DNA of 64,000 nucleotides from positions 3,100,001-3,164,000 of the forward strand of contig NZ_CP047393.1 of the NCBI RefSeq assembly GCF_009858175.1, in the 5' to 3' direction. The translations under genes and the position numbers were made by a program. This document shows positions 1 through 8,929 of the stretch, piece by piece; position 1 is the first letter of the stretch; every line of letters begins with the position of its first letter. Under the pieces are notes generated by a model. That model did no database searches. It was not told the origin of the DNA and saw nothing but the letters and a program-made list of their open reading frames with translations. Origin of the DNA: Pontibacillus sp. HMF3514 (GTDB taxonomy: Bacteria > Bacillota > Bacilli > Bacillales > BH030062).

Positions 1-177
1 TAAGCAGGCGAAGCATGTCCAGAGTCTATAAAATACCATGTTTCTGACATGTTGTACCTCTTTTCTAGTTCGTTCCTTTAGTGAATTAAAATAATCAAAT
101 TTATTCTAACAAGCTTATATATTCCATGTAAACTGCTCTGCACTTTTTGAGCCTACTGAATCAGATTATAATATACA

Positions 178-206
178 AAAACGCGATGCTAAAACATCGC
201 GCTTCT
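178..206 (-). terminator. Rho-independent terminator of yuzB
   Basis: GCGATG and CATCGC form the stem on the reverse strand, followed by a T run, just after the yuzB stop. The 212 bases before yuzB contain nothing else I can identify. Confidence 0.7.
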
Positions 207-212
207 ATTTCA

Positions 213-449
213 TTAGAACAGGGGATTCTCTTCTAAGTGCTGATATACATTTTCCACTAATTCATCAGGTGTTTCTCCAGTTACACGATCCCCATTTACT
301 AAACAAAAAAGGGACTGGGCGCATAGGCCACAATGACTTAAACATCCATATTCTATAACATCAAGATCTAGATCTTTCTCAAGCTCTTCTTTCGCTTTTT
401 GAGATCCACTTGCTAAATTATTAATACAAAATTCGATGATCGGATTCAT
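213..449 (-). CDS. yuzB: YuzB family protein (DUF1450)
   Basis: A small 78-residue cytoplasmic protein of the YuzB/DUF1450 family, whose function is unknown. A central Cys cluster ([19 protein letters not shown]) resembles a small thiol or metal site. I chose the ATG at 449 because it sits correctly after the ribosome site AAGAGGTGA and gives the usual family length; an in-frame GTG at 458 overlaps that site. It neighbours yuzD and a NifU-type gene, as in Bacillus subtilis. A thioredoxin-like [2Fe-2S] fold is sometimes suggested for such Cys patterns, but that is inference. Confidence 0.85.
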   Translation of the reverse strand: MNPIIEFCINNLASGSQKAKEELEKDLDLDVIEYGCLSHCGLCAQSLFCLVNGDRVTGETPDELVENVYQHLEENPLF

Positions 450-550
450 CGTTTTCACCTCTTGCTATTTTAATCTGATGAATCCCCTACTCAACGATCT
501 ATGCTACCATAGTTTCGGTATAAATCTCAATATACATACACCTTTGTTCG

Positions 551-874
551 TTAACTTGTTGGTTGAATACCTTCCGATTCCAACGCTCTATAAACCGTTT
601 TCAAACGAGGGTTCCCTTCTCCTACGACTTCTCCATTCACGACCACAAGTGGATAGAAGAATTCATCATCTAAGATCTTTTGTGTGAAATACTGATGCTC
701 TTCTTGTTCGGGTGGTGTAAAAATATCAATATACTGAAATTGTAGATAACTAGAATCATATTTTCTTGAAATAGCTGCTTCAAGCCACTCATACGTTTCT
801 TTAGACCCAGGAGCATTCACACAACTTGCACATCGTTGCTCCGCTCCATACACTGTAATGGTTGTTTTGTTCAT
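551..874 (-). CDS. yuzD: YuzD family disulfide oxidoreductase-like protein (DUF1462)
   Basis: A 107-residue cytoplasmic protein with a thioredoxin-like pattern. It starts with a beta strand (TITVYGAEQ), then CASC at about residues 15-18, then helix and strand alternation ending in VVVNGEVVGEG. This matches the YuzD/DUF1462 family, thought to be thiol-disulfide or Fe-S related; no reaction is established. The ATG follows a good ribosome site (GGGAGGAT). It runs divergently from the NifU-type gene, a conserved pairing that hints at a link with Fe-S metabolism. Confidence 0.8.
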   Translation of the reverse strand: MNKTTITVYGAEQRCASCVNAPGSKETYEWLEAAISRKYDSSYLQFQYIDIFTPPEQEEHQYFTQKILDDEFFYPLVVVNGEVVGEGNPRLKTVYRALESEGIQPTS

Positions 875-1108
875 GCTTTATCCTCCCTCTCTGATGAAGC
901 CTTTCTCCTATAATTCTATTTTACAAAAAGCTGAAAAAAAGTTAAAATGATAATGGTTCTCAGTAAAATATAAAGAGAGACAATTATACTTTTTCATTAT
1001 ATAATGGAAATATCCATAGATGAACCAGATTGAGGAAATTGACGCAGTATAATAGATTTTTTATGAAGTGTGAATTATAATGAACATAAGAATGAAAGGA
1101 GAAGATGG

Positions 1109-1339
1109 ATGATGGAAAACCAAGAACAAGTACAAGAGGTCTTAAATAAACTTCGTCCCTTCTTACTACGTGATGGTGGAGACGTTGAGCTTGTAGATGT
1201 AGAAGAAGGAATCGTTCGCCTTCGTCTAATGGGAGCTTGCGGAAGCTGCCCAAGTTCTACAATCACACTAAAAGCTGGTATTGAGCGCGCACTTGTAGAA
1301 GAAGTACCAGGTATTCGTGAAGTTGAACAAGTATTCTAA
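1109..1339 (+). CDS. NifU C-terminal domain Fe-S carrier/scaffold protein (YutI type)
   Basis: A 76-residue stand-alone NifU C-terminal domain. Key features are [18 protein letters not shown] and the CGSC motif ([10 protein letters not shown]) that binds a bridging [4Fe-4S] cluster between two monomers. Such proteins carry Fe-S clusters from the SUF machinery, encoded 22 kb away in this window, to target apoproteins. The start is the ATG at 1109 or the adjacent ATG at 1112, both after AAAGGAGA at 1096-1103. The longer reading from 1070 has no ribosome site. Equivalent to Bacillus subtilis YutI. Confidence 0.92.
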   Translation: MMENQEQVQEVLNKLRPFLLRDGGDVELVDVEEGIVRLRLMGACGSCPSSTITLKAGIERALVEEVPGIREVEQVF

Positions 1340-1351
1340 ATGACTCTACTT

Positions 1352-1387
1352 AAGAACATGCAGCTATAAACTGCATGTTCTTTTTTA
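1352..1387 (+). terminator. Terminator after the NifU-type gene
   Basis: AAGAACATGCAG pairs with CTGCATGTTCTT around a 7-base loop and is followed by T6. Confidence 0.9.
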
Positions 1388-1457
1388 TATCAGGCTTTTA
1401 TTTATTCCACTATAGCCCTCTAATGTGGAAGAATTGGAATCGAGATAATGTGCGTAT

Positions 1458-1627
1458 GGTTCCGTTGCTTTTGTGCAGATCGGTGGGCTGTGGAACGGGT
1501 TGCTTTCCCCGGAAGACCGATCGAGCTTCCTCGTCACTTCGTTCCTGCGGGATCTCGCTCGCCCTTTCTACCGGAGGAGTCAACCCGTTCCACAGCCCAC
1601 CTTTGCCGAATGGTGACTAACGGAACC
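1458..1627. repeat. Hairpin repeat element E1 (about 170 bp)
   Basis: GC-rich dispersed element bounded by GGTTCCGTT (1458-1466) and AACGGAACC (1619-1627). Inside, a perfect 21-bp inverted repeat (1482-1502 with 1581-1601) encloses a core with CCTCGTCACTTCGTTCCTGC. A near-identical copy in the opposite orientation lies at 22889-23058. No transposase and no convincing reading frame. Similar GC-rich hairpins between genes are common in Bacillaceae genomes; their function is unknown. Confidence 0.85.
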
Positions 1628-1747
1628 GCCGTAGTTCAGGGAGAGGATGTTCTGATTCCAGGTAGTATAAGCCTATCATGACAAGGGTCTGAGCAACTTC
1701 TCAGAATATGATTTCCAATCAATATGAGGTGGGAAAGCTGAATTATG

Positions 1748-1906
1748 GTCCGTTAGTCTCCTTAATCGCGTGGAGGGAAGGAAACGGCAAACTGTCGTGG
1801 TAACAAAGGCAAGACGAGACCCCGCAGGAACGAGGAGGCTCGGCTTGTCTTCCACAACAGGCTTGCCGTTTTACTGACCGGAACAAATTACTCAACAGCA
1901 ACGGAC
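1748..1906. repeat. Hairpin repeat element E2 (about 159 bp)
   Basis: Second element of the same style, bounded by GTCCGTT (1748-1754) and AACGGAC (1900-1906). It shares the core CCCGCAGGAACG...ACGAGGAGGCTCGG-like pattern and the arms AAACGGCAA...TTGCCGTTTT. It is diverged from E1. With E1 it fills most of the gene-free stretch 1388-1973. Confidence 0.7.
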
Positions 1907-1973
1907 TCCTCTCAGTTTCAAGTCTTCAATAATCCTGCCATATTGTTGAAAAAAGTATGTTTATCTAACTAAA

Positions 1974-2000
1974 AAAAGATCCCTCATTAAGAGAGATCTT
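1974..2000 (-). terminator. Terminator of the 2-hydroxyacid dehydrogenase gene
   Basis: On the reverse strand AAGATC...GATCTT forms the stem, followed by a T7 run, directly after the stop at 2006. Confidence 0.8.
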
Positions 2001-2005
2001 TGCCA

Positions 2006-2974
2006 TTAAGGGTTCACTTTCGTTTTAGCTTCTTGCCCATTCCATACGCGTTGTATATTTTCAAAGCAAAGCTCCATCATATTCTTTCTAGTTTCCTCAC
2101 TAGAAGACCCAATATGCGGTAACGCAACAACGTTCTCTAATTGAAGTAAAGGATGGTCAGATGATATCGGCTCTTGAGCAAAAACATCAAGTCCTGCCGC
2201 TTGAATTTCGCCATCTTCAAGAGCTTTGTAAAGAGCCTCTTCATCCACATTGGCTCCCCTAGATGCATTTACAAAAATAGCTGTAGATTTCATCTTCTCA
2301 AAAGCTTTTTGATCAAACATCCCTTTTGTTTCTTTTGTTAACGGAGCTAAGCAAACCACATAGTCTGATTGCTCCAGCAAATCGTCAAATGACACATACT
2401 TGGCACCAAGCTCTTGTTCTGCATGCTCTTTTCGACTTCGATTATGATATAGAATATCCATATTGAACCCTGTAGCACGTTTAGCTACAGCTTCACCAAT
2501 TCGTCCCATTCCTACAATACCAATTGTTTTGTGGTGAATATCTTTGCCCGCTAACAAAAGAGGTGCCCAATTTTTCCACTGACCTTCTTTCACATACTCA
2601 GCTGCTTCAACAATACGTCTTGCTGTTGCCATTAATAAAGAAAAAGTTAAATCTGCTGTTGTTTCTGTTAGAACATCAGGTGTGTTGGTTATCGTTATCC
2701 CTTTTTCATCAGCCTTTTGCACATCAATATTGTCATAACCTACTGCCAGGTTCGCAATTACTTTAACTTGATTGCATTCATGAAGTAGCTCTTCATCAAC
2801 CTTATCACTAAGCATTGTAATAAGAGCATCCGCTTTATTCGCTTCTTGAAGTAATGTTTCTCTTTCCACAGGTTTTTCTTCATAATCCCACATATGAATA
2901 TCAAAAATATCTTGGAATTGATTGACGACATCTTCTGGTAAAGATCTTGTGATATATACATATGGCTTTGACAT
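2006..2974 (-). CDS. D-isomer-specific 2-hydroxyacid dehydrogenase (glyoxylate/hydroxypyruvate reductase type)
   Basis: A 322-residue NAD(P)-dependent dehydrogenase reducing a 2-oxoacid to the D-2-hydroxyacid. The two-domain pattern is clear: N-terminal substrate domain (to about residue 100), Rossmann motif GIVGMGRIG near residue 153, and catalytic Arg in NASRGANVDE, Glu in DVFAQEP and His in LPHIGSSS. The profile is closest to glyoxylate/hydroxypyruvate or 2-ketogluconate reductases; the exact substrate cannot be read from sequence. The ATG has AGGAGGATC ahead of it. It stands alone, with its own terminator. Confidence 0.88.
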   Translation of the reverse strand: MSKPYVYITRSLPEDVVNQFQDIFDIHMWDYEEKPVERETLLQEANKADALITMLSDKVDEELLHECNQVKVIANLAVGYDNIDVQKADEKGITITNTPDVLTETTADLTFSLLMATARRIVEAAEYVKEGQWKNWAPLLLAGKDIHHKTIGIVGMGRIGEAVAKRATGFNMDILYHNRSRKEHAEQELGAKYVSFDDLLEQSDYVVCLAPLTKETKGMFDQKAFEKMKSTAIFVNASRGANVDEEALYKALEDGEIQAAGLDVFAQEPISSDHPLLQLENVVALPHIGSSSEETRKNMMELCFENIQRVWNGQEAKTKVNP

Positions 2975-3050
2975 GCTGATCCTCCTAAATAACGATTACT
3001 TTGCCTACAATAGTAGCATAATCACAATTTCAATACCTAGTCATAGCAAC

Positions 3051-4034
3051 TCAATCCCAATCTAAAACTGGAATATTGACGCGTTGGACATCTAAAGATA
3101 ACTCAGAAAAAAAGCGGTGAAGAATTTGTTCATAAGTGTCTTGAAAATGCAAAAGATCTCTCAAGGAGTGTTCTGCCATTCGATTTCTTTTATCACCATT
3201 CCCAAGCGATCCTTCTAAAGAATCAAACAAATGAACAGGTAAGAGCAAACGTGCATAAATCATTCTCCAACTAAATACTGACAATGCTCTAGAGGATTCA
3301 TAATCATCTAAAAACGTTTGTATCTCCCCGAAAGCTTCAGACCCGTTTTCGAGAAATTTGTATCTCATCCATTCAGCAATATCACGAGTTGGATGATCAT
3401 ATAACAAGGTATGAGGCCATATGTTTTCGGATAACATAGATGGATGTAGGCGCTGAAACGTAAATGTTCCTTGGTCTGTTTGATCATAACGCCAATCTCG
3501 CTCACTTTCTTGTAAGTATTGAATTGCGTTTTCGGTCATCCCTTCCAAATAAGGAAATGTCTCAATAAATAATCTCTGATATGAGGTGGCAGGTCTCTCT
3601 TCCCATTCCTGTTTATATAGAGTAGTCCATGCATCCATTTTATCTTCCCAAAGTTTTTTCCATTGACCATATCGAGTGACATATTGAGGTTGATAGGGGT
3701 AATCGTTTCCTAATTGATGTAACTGGGCAAGCCTTGTTCCTTGTTTTTCTTGCACCGTTTCAAAAGAAGGTGTATAAATAAGTGAGAACGTTTGGTTATC
3801 AAGGCTATTCTGAAGGCGTCCTTCTGTTGTAAACATAGGAATTGCGACGTTTTGAAATCCTTGATTCATTAAATATTCACAAAGAGAACGTTGTTCGTAT
3901 GCTTCTTCATCTGTAGTTGGCGGTTCTGATATAAGAATATAATACCCATCCCGCCCTTTAAATCCATGAAGACCAGAATGATAAATCTCTTCCCCCAGCT
4001 CAATATTATACCGTTCTTGAATGATGTCTTTCAT
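3051..4034 (-). CDS. yutH: Spore coat-associated protein YutH
   Basis: A 327-residue protein matching YutH, a member of the CotS/kinase-like spore coat family. The fold resembles an aminoglycoside phosphotransferase: an N-terminal lobe, then a C-terminal region with HPSMLSENIWPHTLLYDHPT and a W-R helix region (VFSWRMIYARLLLPVHLF). The usual catalytic Asp pattern is degenerate, so activity is doubtful. It is expected in the mother cell, in the coat. Flanked by yutG as in Bacillus subtilis, but without the hom-thrCB genes that neighbour yutH there. Confidence 0.82.
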   Translation of the reverse strand: MKDIIQERYNIELGEEIYHSGLHGFKGRDGYYILISEPPTTDEEAYEQRSLCEYLMNQGFQNVAIPMFTTEGRLQNSLDNQTFSLIYTPSFETVQEKQGTRLAQLHQLGNDYPYQPQYVTRYGQWKKLWEDKMDAWTTLYKQEWEERPATSYQRLFIETFPYLEGMTENAIQYLQESERDWRYDQTDQGTFTFQRLHPSMLSENIWPHTLLYDHPTRDIAEWMRYKFLENGSEAFGEIQTFLDDYESSRALSVFSWRMIYARLLLPVHLFDSLEGSLGNGDKRNRMAEHSLRDLLHFQDTYEQILHRFFSELSLDVQRVNIPVLDWD

Positions 4035-4191
4035 ATTAGCACCTACCTTAAAAAGTGTCTTATTCTATATTTATGTATAAGTTTCAAAACCTTGAGCACT
4101 CTTTCCTGAATCACAACCATGATCGTTGTTTCATAACATGATTTATAGGGAATAAATTGATGTGTACAAACAAAGAAATAGGTGATAAAAA

Positions 4192-4698
4192 ATGGCACAG
4201 CAAAAAATGACGCAGTTAGAAGAAAAAGCAAGAATATGGTTAAAAGAGAGAGGCGTAACACTAGATGATATAGCCGATCTCGTGTATTACTTACAGTCCA
4301 AGTATCACGATGATTTATCGCTAGAGGAATGTAAATGGAATGTGAATCGAGTTATTGCTAAGCGTGAAGTTCAAAACGCAATCTTAACAGGGATACAACT
4401 TGACATCTTAGCTGAGAAAAAACAGCTAGACTCACCGCTTCAAGAAACCATTGAAGTTGATGAAAGCCTATATGGAATCGATGAGGTTATAGCACTTTCT
4501 ATCGTAAACGTTTATGGTTCCATTGGGTTTACGAATTACGGATTTATTGATAAACAAAAACCAGGAATTTTAGAAAAGCTAAATGACAAATCTTATGGTT
4601 GTAACACCTTTTTAGATGACATTGTTGGAGCGATTGCTGCTGCAGCATCAAGTCGTTTAGCCCATAGTACTGCAAGCGACGAAGAAATCGATGACTAA
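4192..4698 (+). CDS. yutG: YutG, phosphatidylglycerophosphatase A family
   Basis: A 168-residue protein of the PgpA/YutG family. It shows an acidic N-terminal region and the family core from about residue 95 (YGIDEVIALSIVNVYGSIGFTNYGFIDKQ), ending in NTFLDDIVGAIAAAASSR. PgpA enzymes dephosphorylate phosphatidylglycerophosphate, but the soluble Gram-positive YutG branch lacks the membrane segments, so its substrate is uncertain. The ATG follows AGGTGAT. It is divergent from yutH, and its terminator overlaps the stop codon. Confidence 0.8.
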   Translation: MAQQKMTQLEEKARIWLKERGVTLDDIADLVYYLQSKYHDDLSLEECKWNVNRVIAKREVQNAILTGIQLDILAEKKQLDSPLQETIEVDESLYGIDEVIALSIVNVYGSIGFTNYGFIDKQKPGILEKLNDKSYGCNTFLDDIVGAIAAAASSRLAHSTASDEEIDD

Positions 4699-4718
4699 GT
4701 CATCGGTTTCTTTTTTTA
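4684..4718 (+). terminator. Terminator overlapping the yutG stop
   Basis: CGATGAC-TAA-GTCATCG, flanked by GAAAT and GTTTC, then T7. The stop codon TAA lies in the loop. Confidence 0.85.
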
Positions 4719-4831
4719 TATAAAAATGGTTGCTGAAGTAAATGTTTTTTAATTCGTAGAGTCATGGTAAAATCATGGTAAAATAAAGAAAATTAAGAGA
4801 GTTTTGTCCTATTATATTTTCGGGGGTCATT

Positions 4832-6373
4832 ATGTTACAGAAAATTAGGAGAAATCTAGTTTGGGTTGTTCCAATCATCATCATTTTCTCTATTGTGTTC
4901 GGATTATTTTGGAGTAATCTGACACTAATTGCTAAGCAACCAAGTGAAGAGTGGAGTCGCCATATAAAGATTGGTGAAACTCAAACGAATCGTGCACCGT
5001 TCTCTTATCAAAATGGTTCAGAGATCCGAATAGCTTTTTTTAATGAGGGAGAAGTTTTAACGAAAACTTATAATCAGTCATTCGAATTATTAAATGAATC
5101 ATCCAAGTCTGTTCCATTCACTAAATGGGATCCATTCTACTACAACAAAGGGGAATTAATTTACCACGAAGACGGGGAATTAATAAATGGGAATACTGAT
5201 GAATTAATCACAATGGCTGATAAATTCTATCCTTTAGAAAACCATTTATTTTATTCAAAGGATAATGAAATTTACCAATTAAATCCTCAATCAAAATCCT
5301 CTACTTTACTAGGAAAAATTTCTGATCAGTACCAGACTGTTGTTCCTATTGTACATAAGGATAAAATGTACTTCATGGCTTATAAATCTCTTGGCTTTAA
5401 AGTACCAATGGCTTTATATGAAGCACTCCCTAGTGGCGAGCTAACGGTTAAAGCAAAAGGAATGCTTAAGGTACCAATTAGTGAATATTTTAGTGACATA
5501 GCAGTGGCTACAAAGGACAATGGGTTTGGTATTGTTGCTAAAACGGACGTTGGAAGAAAAGAATCTCGCATTTACTCACTGGAAAGTTCTTGGGATAACC
5601 CTTACTTAGATTTCAATTTATTAAATCTAAATGATCCAAATACAGGAAGAAAGATAAGGGAAGCTGGCGATTTTAGACCCTATTACAGGGATGGTCAATT
5701 ATATGTAATCTTTCACGCAACTGGTTTTACAGAACGTGCTACAGAAACCATGAGCGCAAACAATATCTATCAATTTACTAAAACGTCATCAGGAATCGAT
5801 GTTCAACAGATTAGCAATACAAGGTATTTCTCAACAAATCCATTACTTCTCAATAAAGAAACCATTATGTGGCTTGATTATGGAATTAATAAGAAGATTT
5901 TTATCTCTTCCCAAAATCCAGATTTAATTGCAAAGGCAGATACGTTCACCCAAACAGACTTAACTATAGCGTTTGGACAAACCATTATGCACTTAGTTAA
6001 ATCATTCACATCCATTTATTTAACATATCCATGGATTGTCGTACCACTTCTGTTCTTTAGTATTCTTTTCCTCTTTTTCAAAAGGTCAATGGATCAAAAT
6101 TTATCTTGGATTTTATACAGTGGAATTGCCGTTTATTTAATTGGTGCTTTACTACTTGAGGAGCATTTCTTTGTTCGTACCATCCAAGTTCGTGCACCTG
6201 ATTTTGTAACCTTCCCTGGATTTCCTTATGTATTCATTTTGTTATTCGGACTTTTAGCCTTCTTTTGTTTAATGTTTGCACGTCGAACATGGTCTGTAGG
6301 ATATAAAGTTATGTACTTTGTAGCCTTACATCTTATCTTCCTTATGTTAACAATAGGAGGTTATATCTTATAA
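4832..6373 (+). CDS. Uncharacterised membrane protein with large extracellular domain, paralogue A
   Basis: I do not recognise this 513-residue protein. It has one N-terminal membrane segment (about residues 9-30), then about 360 residues of external sequence rich in beta strands with repeating strand-turn patterns like a propeller (e.g. VPFTKWDPFYYNKGELIYH, FSTNPLLLNKETIMWLDYG). About four membrane helices follow in the last 120 residues. The product of the next gene matches it end to end. The start ATG follows CGGGGGTCAT. No signal cleavage site, enzyme motif or named domain is visible. A sensor, transporter partner or envelope stress role is possible, but none is supported. Confidence 0.75.
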   Translation: MLQKIRRNLVWVVPIIIIFSIVFGLFWSNLTLIAKQPSEEWSRHIKIGETQTNRAPFSYQNGSEIRIAFFNEGEVLTKTYNQSFELLNESSKSVPFTKWDPFYYNKGELIYHEDGELINGNTDELITMADKFYPLENHLFYSKDNEIYQLNPQSKSSTLLGKISDQYQTVVPIVHKDKMYFMAYKSLGFKVPMALYEALPSGELTVKAKGMLKVPISEYFSDIAVATKDNGFGIVAKTDVGRKESRIYSLESSWDNPYLDFNLLNLNDPNTGRKIREAGDFRPYYRDGQLYVIFHATGFTERATETMSANNIYQFTKTSSGIDVQQISNTRYFSTNPLLLNKETIMWLDYGINKKIFISSQNPDLIAKADTFTQTDLTIAFGQTIMHLVKSFTSIYLTYPWIVVPLLFFSILFLFFKRSMDQNLSWILYSGIAVYLIGALLLEEHFFVRTIQVRAPDFVTFPGFPYVFILLFGLLAFFCLMFARRTWSVGYKVMYFVALHLIFLMLTIGGYIL

Positions 6374-6498
6374 AAGAGTGTTTCATTGTCCGCGATCTAA
6401 ATATCCAATTTTTATATATTTTTACAGAAAAATGAAACCGTTTTATAAATGAGTCGTATAAGTAGAAAGTCTCATTTATTTTGAAAGGGGGAGACACA

Positions 6499-8049
6499 AT
6501 GGAAGTACTCAAACAAAAACTAATTTGGATTGTACCACTTACAATGGCTTTTGCCTTTTTTTCTCTTTTGTTTTATCAAGGTGCTGAATCCGTATCAAAT
6601 CAACCATCTGATGATTGGAGCCGAGGAATTGAAATAGGTAAATCTGACAGTAAATCACTACCTAACCTTTATAAAACGGAAGACGGAAAATACCAAACAG
6701 CCATATTTAACGATGGGACACTGACGAAAAAAACATTCTCTAAAGACTTCACATTAGAGGAAGCGTCAACTCTGGAGGTTCCGTTTACGAAATGGGATCC
6801 ATATTTCGCTAATAACAATACACTAATTTACCATCTTGATGACGAAATTATTCACCATGACTCAGGAGATGTATTAGCCAAAGCTAATTCAATGTTCGTT
6901 AAAGAAGGTGATATTTATTACATCCAAGAAACCACCCTTTTCTCACTAGATCCTAGTTCACTAGAAACAAAAGAACTAGGAAATTTACCTGAGGGTTATG
7001 AAGAGTATAAAATCACACACCATAATGATATCCCTACGATTATTGCAGACAGTACGGTTGCAAATAAATTAAATTTCACAATGTTTCAACTCCAAAATGG
7101 AGACCTAAAAAAAGTACAAGAACAGTCTATTAGTGTCCCAGCAAATGAAAGCATTGTGGAAGTAGCATACGCAGCTACTGAAAATCGATTAGGATTAGCC
7201 ATGAAATCTTTTGTAGAAAGTGCTGGAAAAGATCCATATCGTTTATATGTTTCAGAATTTCAGTCATCCGACGACACTATATCTCCGAGACTTATTAACC
7301 CCATTGATCCTAAAACGGGGGCAAGAATAGATGAAATCGGAGAAGTAACAGCCTCTTACCTTAATGACCAACTTAGTCTTGCGTTTTATGGTATTGGTTT
7401 TAGTAAAGTTGATTATCAAACAAATTATGCTCCGAATATTTATGAGTTAAACATTGTTGATGAAGAAAATATTACTGCGAAAAGAAGAAGTAATACCTAT
7501 CGTTTTTCAACGAATCCCAAGCTTGTGAATGACCACATGGTAATGTGGATGGATATGAATATTCCAAATACCTTATATGTATCTTCTTCACAACCTCAGG
7601 TAATTGAACAAGCAGCGGGTTATTCGAAAACAGATATGTTACTGGCCTTAGGCGTTACAATGAGCATGCTGACCAAAGCATTTCCATTTTTAATCCTTGC
7701 AATGAAATGGATGGTTTGGCCTCTCATATTCTTCGTGCTCCTATTCTTATTCTATAAAAAGTCAATCGATCATGATTATAAGTGGGTTCTTTATTCTGCT
7801 ATTGGGATTTATTTATTAGGGGCGTTCATACAGAGTGGCACCATTTTCACTCAAAAATTAAATGCTACAGCACCAGCGTATATCGCCTTCCCAGGAAACT
7901 CGATAGTGATCATATTAGTAGCTGGTCTGATTGCTTATGGTTGTATGCAGTTCATACACAGATCTACTTCTGCTGGGTATAAGGTTGTCTATTTTGTATT
8001 TGTGCACATTCTCATATTATCACTAACTGTTGGACCATATGTATTTTAG
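6499..8049 (+). CDS. Uncharacterised membrane protein with large extracellular domain, paralogue B
   Basis: 516 residues with the same layout as the preceding gene: one N-terminal membrane segment, a long external beta-rich part, and about four C-terminal helices. Shared landmarks include VPFTKWDP, LIYH and a FSTNP...VMW[ML]D block, then [SA]GYKV[VM]YF near the end. The ATG at 6499 is preceded by AAAGGGGGAG; an upstream TTG at 6481 is rejected because the ribosome site lies after it. The gap of 125 bases to paralogue A holds no clear terminator, so co-transcription is possible. Function unknown. Confidence 0.75.
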   Translation: MEVLKQKLIWIVPLTMAFAFFSLLFYQGAESVSNQPSDDWSRGIEIGKSDSKSLPNLYKTEDGKYQTAIFNDGTLTKKTFSKDFTLEEASTLEVPFTKWDPYFANNNTLIYHLDDEIIHHDSGDVLAKANSMFVKEGDIYYIQETTLFSLDPSSLETKELGNLPEGYEEYKITHHNDIPTIIADSTVANKLNFTMFQLQNGDLKKVQEQSISVPANESIVEVAYAATENRLGLAMKSFVESAGKDPYRLYVSEFQSSDDTISPRLINPIDPKTGARIDEIGEVTASYLNDQLSLAFYGIGFSKVDYQTNYAPNIYELNIVDEENITAKRRSNTYRFSTNPKLVNDHMVMWMDMNIPNTLYVSSSQPQVIEQAAGYSKTDMLLALGVTMSMLTKAFPFLILAMKWMVWPLIFFVLLFLFYKKSIDHDYKWVLYSAIGIYLLGAFIQSGTIFTQKLNATAPAYIAFPGNSIVIILVAGLIAYGCMQFIHRSTSAGYKVVYFVFVHILILSLTVGPYVF

Positions 8050-8061
8050 AAACCTTAAGTA

Positions 8062-8092
8062 AAGCCCTCTCACACCTGAGAGGGCTTTTTTT
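8062..8092. terminator. Bidirectional terminator between paralogue B and yutF
   Basis: AAGCCCTCTCA-CACC-TGAGAGGGCTT then T runs. It serves both convergent genes. Confidence 0.9.
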
Positions 8093-8098
8093 GTTGTC

Positions 8099-8869
8099 TT
8101 ATAACTTCGAAATCCATTCTTCTAAGGATTCTATTGTGTATGTAGGTTGACGATCATACTCTTGTAAATGCTCTTTGGTGGTTACACCTGTGTGAACTAA
8201 AAGCGTATCTAGCTCAGCATTCATGCCCGCTAAGATATCAGTATGATAATTATCTCCCACCATTAACGTTTCCTCTTTAGTAAGTCCTAACGCTTCCATT
8301 GCTTGTTGCATAATGATCGATTCTGGTTTTCCTATGAATATAGGTTCTACTCCAGTAGAGACGGTTACAACAGAAGTTAACGAGCCATTACCGGGTAGCA
8401 TTCCTCTTTCAGTAGGAATAGCTATATCACCGTTCGTTGATAGGAACTTCGCCCCACCACGAACATTTAAGCATGCTTTACTTAATTTTTCATATGTAAT
8501 TCCTCGGTCAATTCCGACAACAACATAATCACTATCTTCCTCTACAAGATGAAGTCCTTTATCCTCCAGTGCATGGAAAAGTCCTTCTTCACCTATAGCA
8601 TAAACATTTGCACCTTCCTTTTGCTGTTTAATATAAGATGCTGTTGCCATACTTGTTGTGAATACTTGAGCTTCCTCAGCAGGTATATCAAATGAATTCA
8701 ATTTCTCTGCCACTTGTTCGGGGCGTCTTGATGAATTATTCGTAACAAACAAGTGTGGGATATCTTTTTCTTTTAATGCTTTAACAAAATCTGATGCTGC
8801 TTCAATACGTTCAGTTCCTCGATACATTGTCCCATCTAGATCAATTAAATAGCCTTTATAAGATGTCAT
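8099..8869 (-). CDS. yutF: HAD-superfamily sugar/nucleotide phosphatase YutF (NagD-like)
   Basis: A 256-residue HAD phosphatase of class IIA (NagD type). Motifs are DLDGTMYRG (nucleophile Asp), FVTNNSSRRP, the Lys loop GKPE, and MVGDNYHTDI. Homologues hydrolyse small phosphate esters such as nucleoside or sugar phosphates; the natural substrate is not evident. I start at the ATG at 8869, after AAAGGGGAT, because it gives the usual 256 residues. A longer reading from 8896 lacks a ribosome site. Upstream lies yutE, in the same order as Bacillus subtilis. Confidence 0.88.
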   Translation of the reverse strand: MTSYKGYLIDLDGTMYRGTERIEAASDFVKALKEKDIPHLFVTNNSSRRPEQVAEKLNSFDIPAEEAQVFTTSMATASYIKQQKEGANVYAIGEEGLFHALEDKGLHLVEEDSDYVVVGIDRGITYEKLSKACLNVRGGAKFLSTNGDIAIPTERGMLPGNGSLTSVVTVSTGVEPIFIGKPESIIMQQAMEALGLTKEETLMVGDNYHTDILAGMNAELDTLLVHTGVTTKEHLQEYDRQPTYTIESLEEWISKL

Positions 8870-8899
8870 GGTGTAATCCCCTTTCTCTTTCTTCATGTG

Positions 8900-8926
8900 A
8901 AAAAACGCTCTCCGCTCTAAGAGAAC
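8900..8926 (-). terminator. Terminator between yutE and yutF
   Basis: On the reverse strand ACGTTCTC...GAGAGCGT then T6, directly after the yutE stop. Some readthrough into yutF is likely, since I see no good promoter in the remaining gap. Confidence 0.6.
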
Positions 8927-8929
8927 GTC

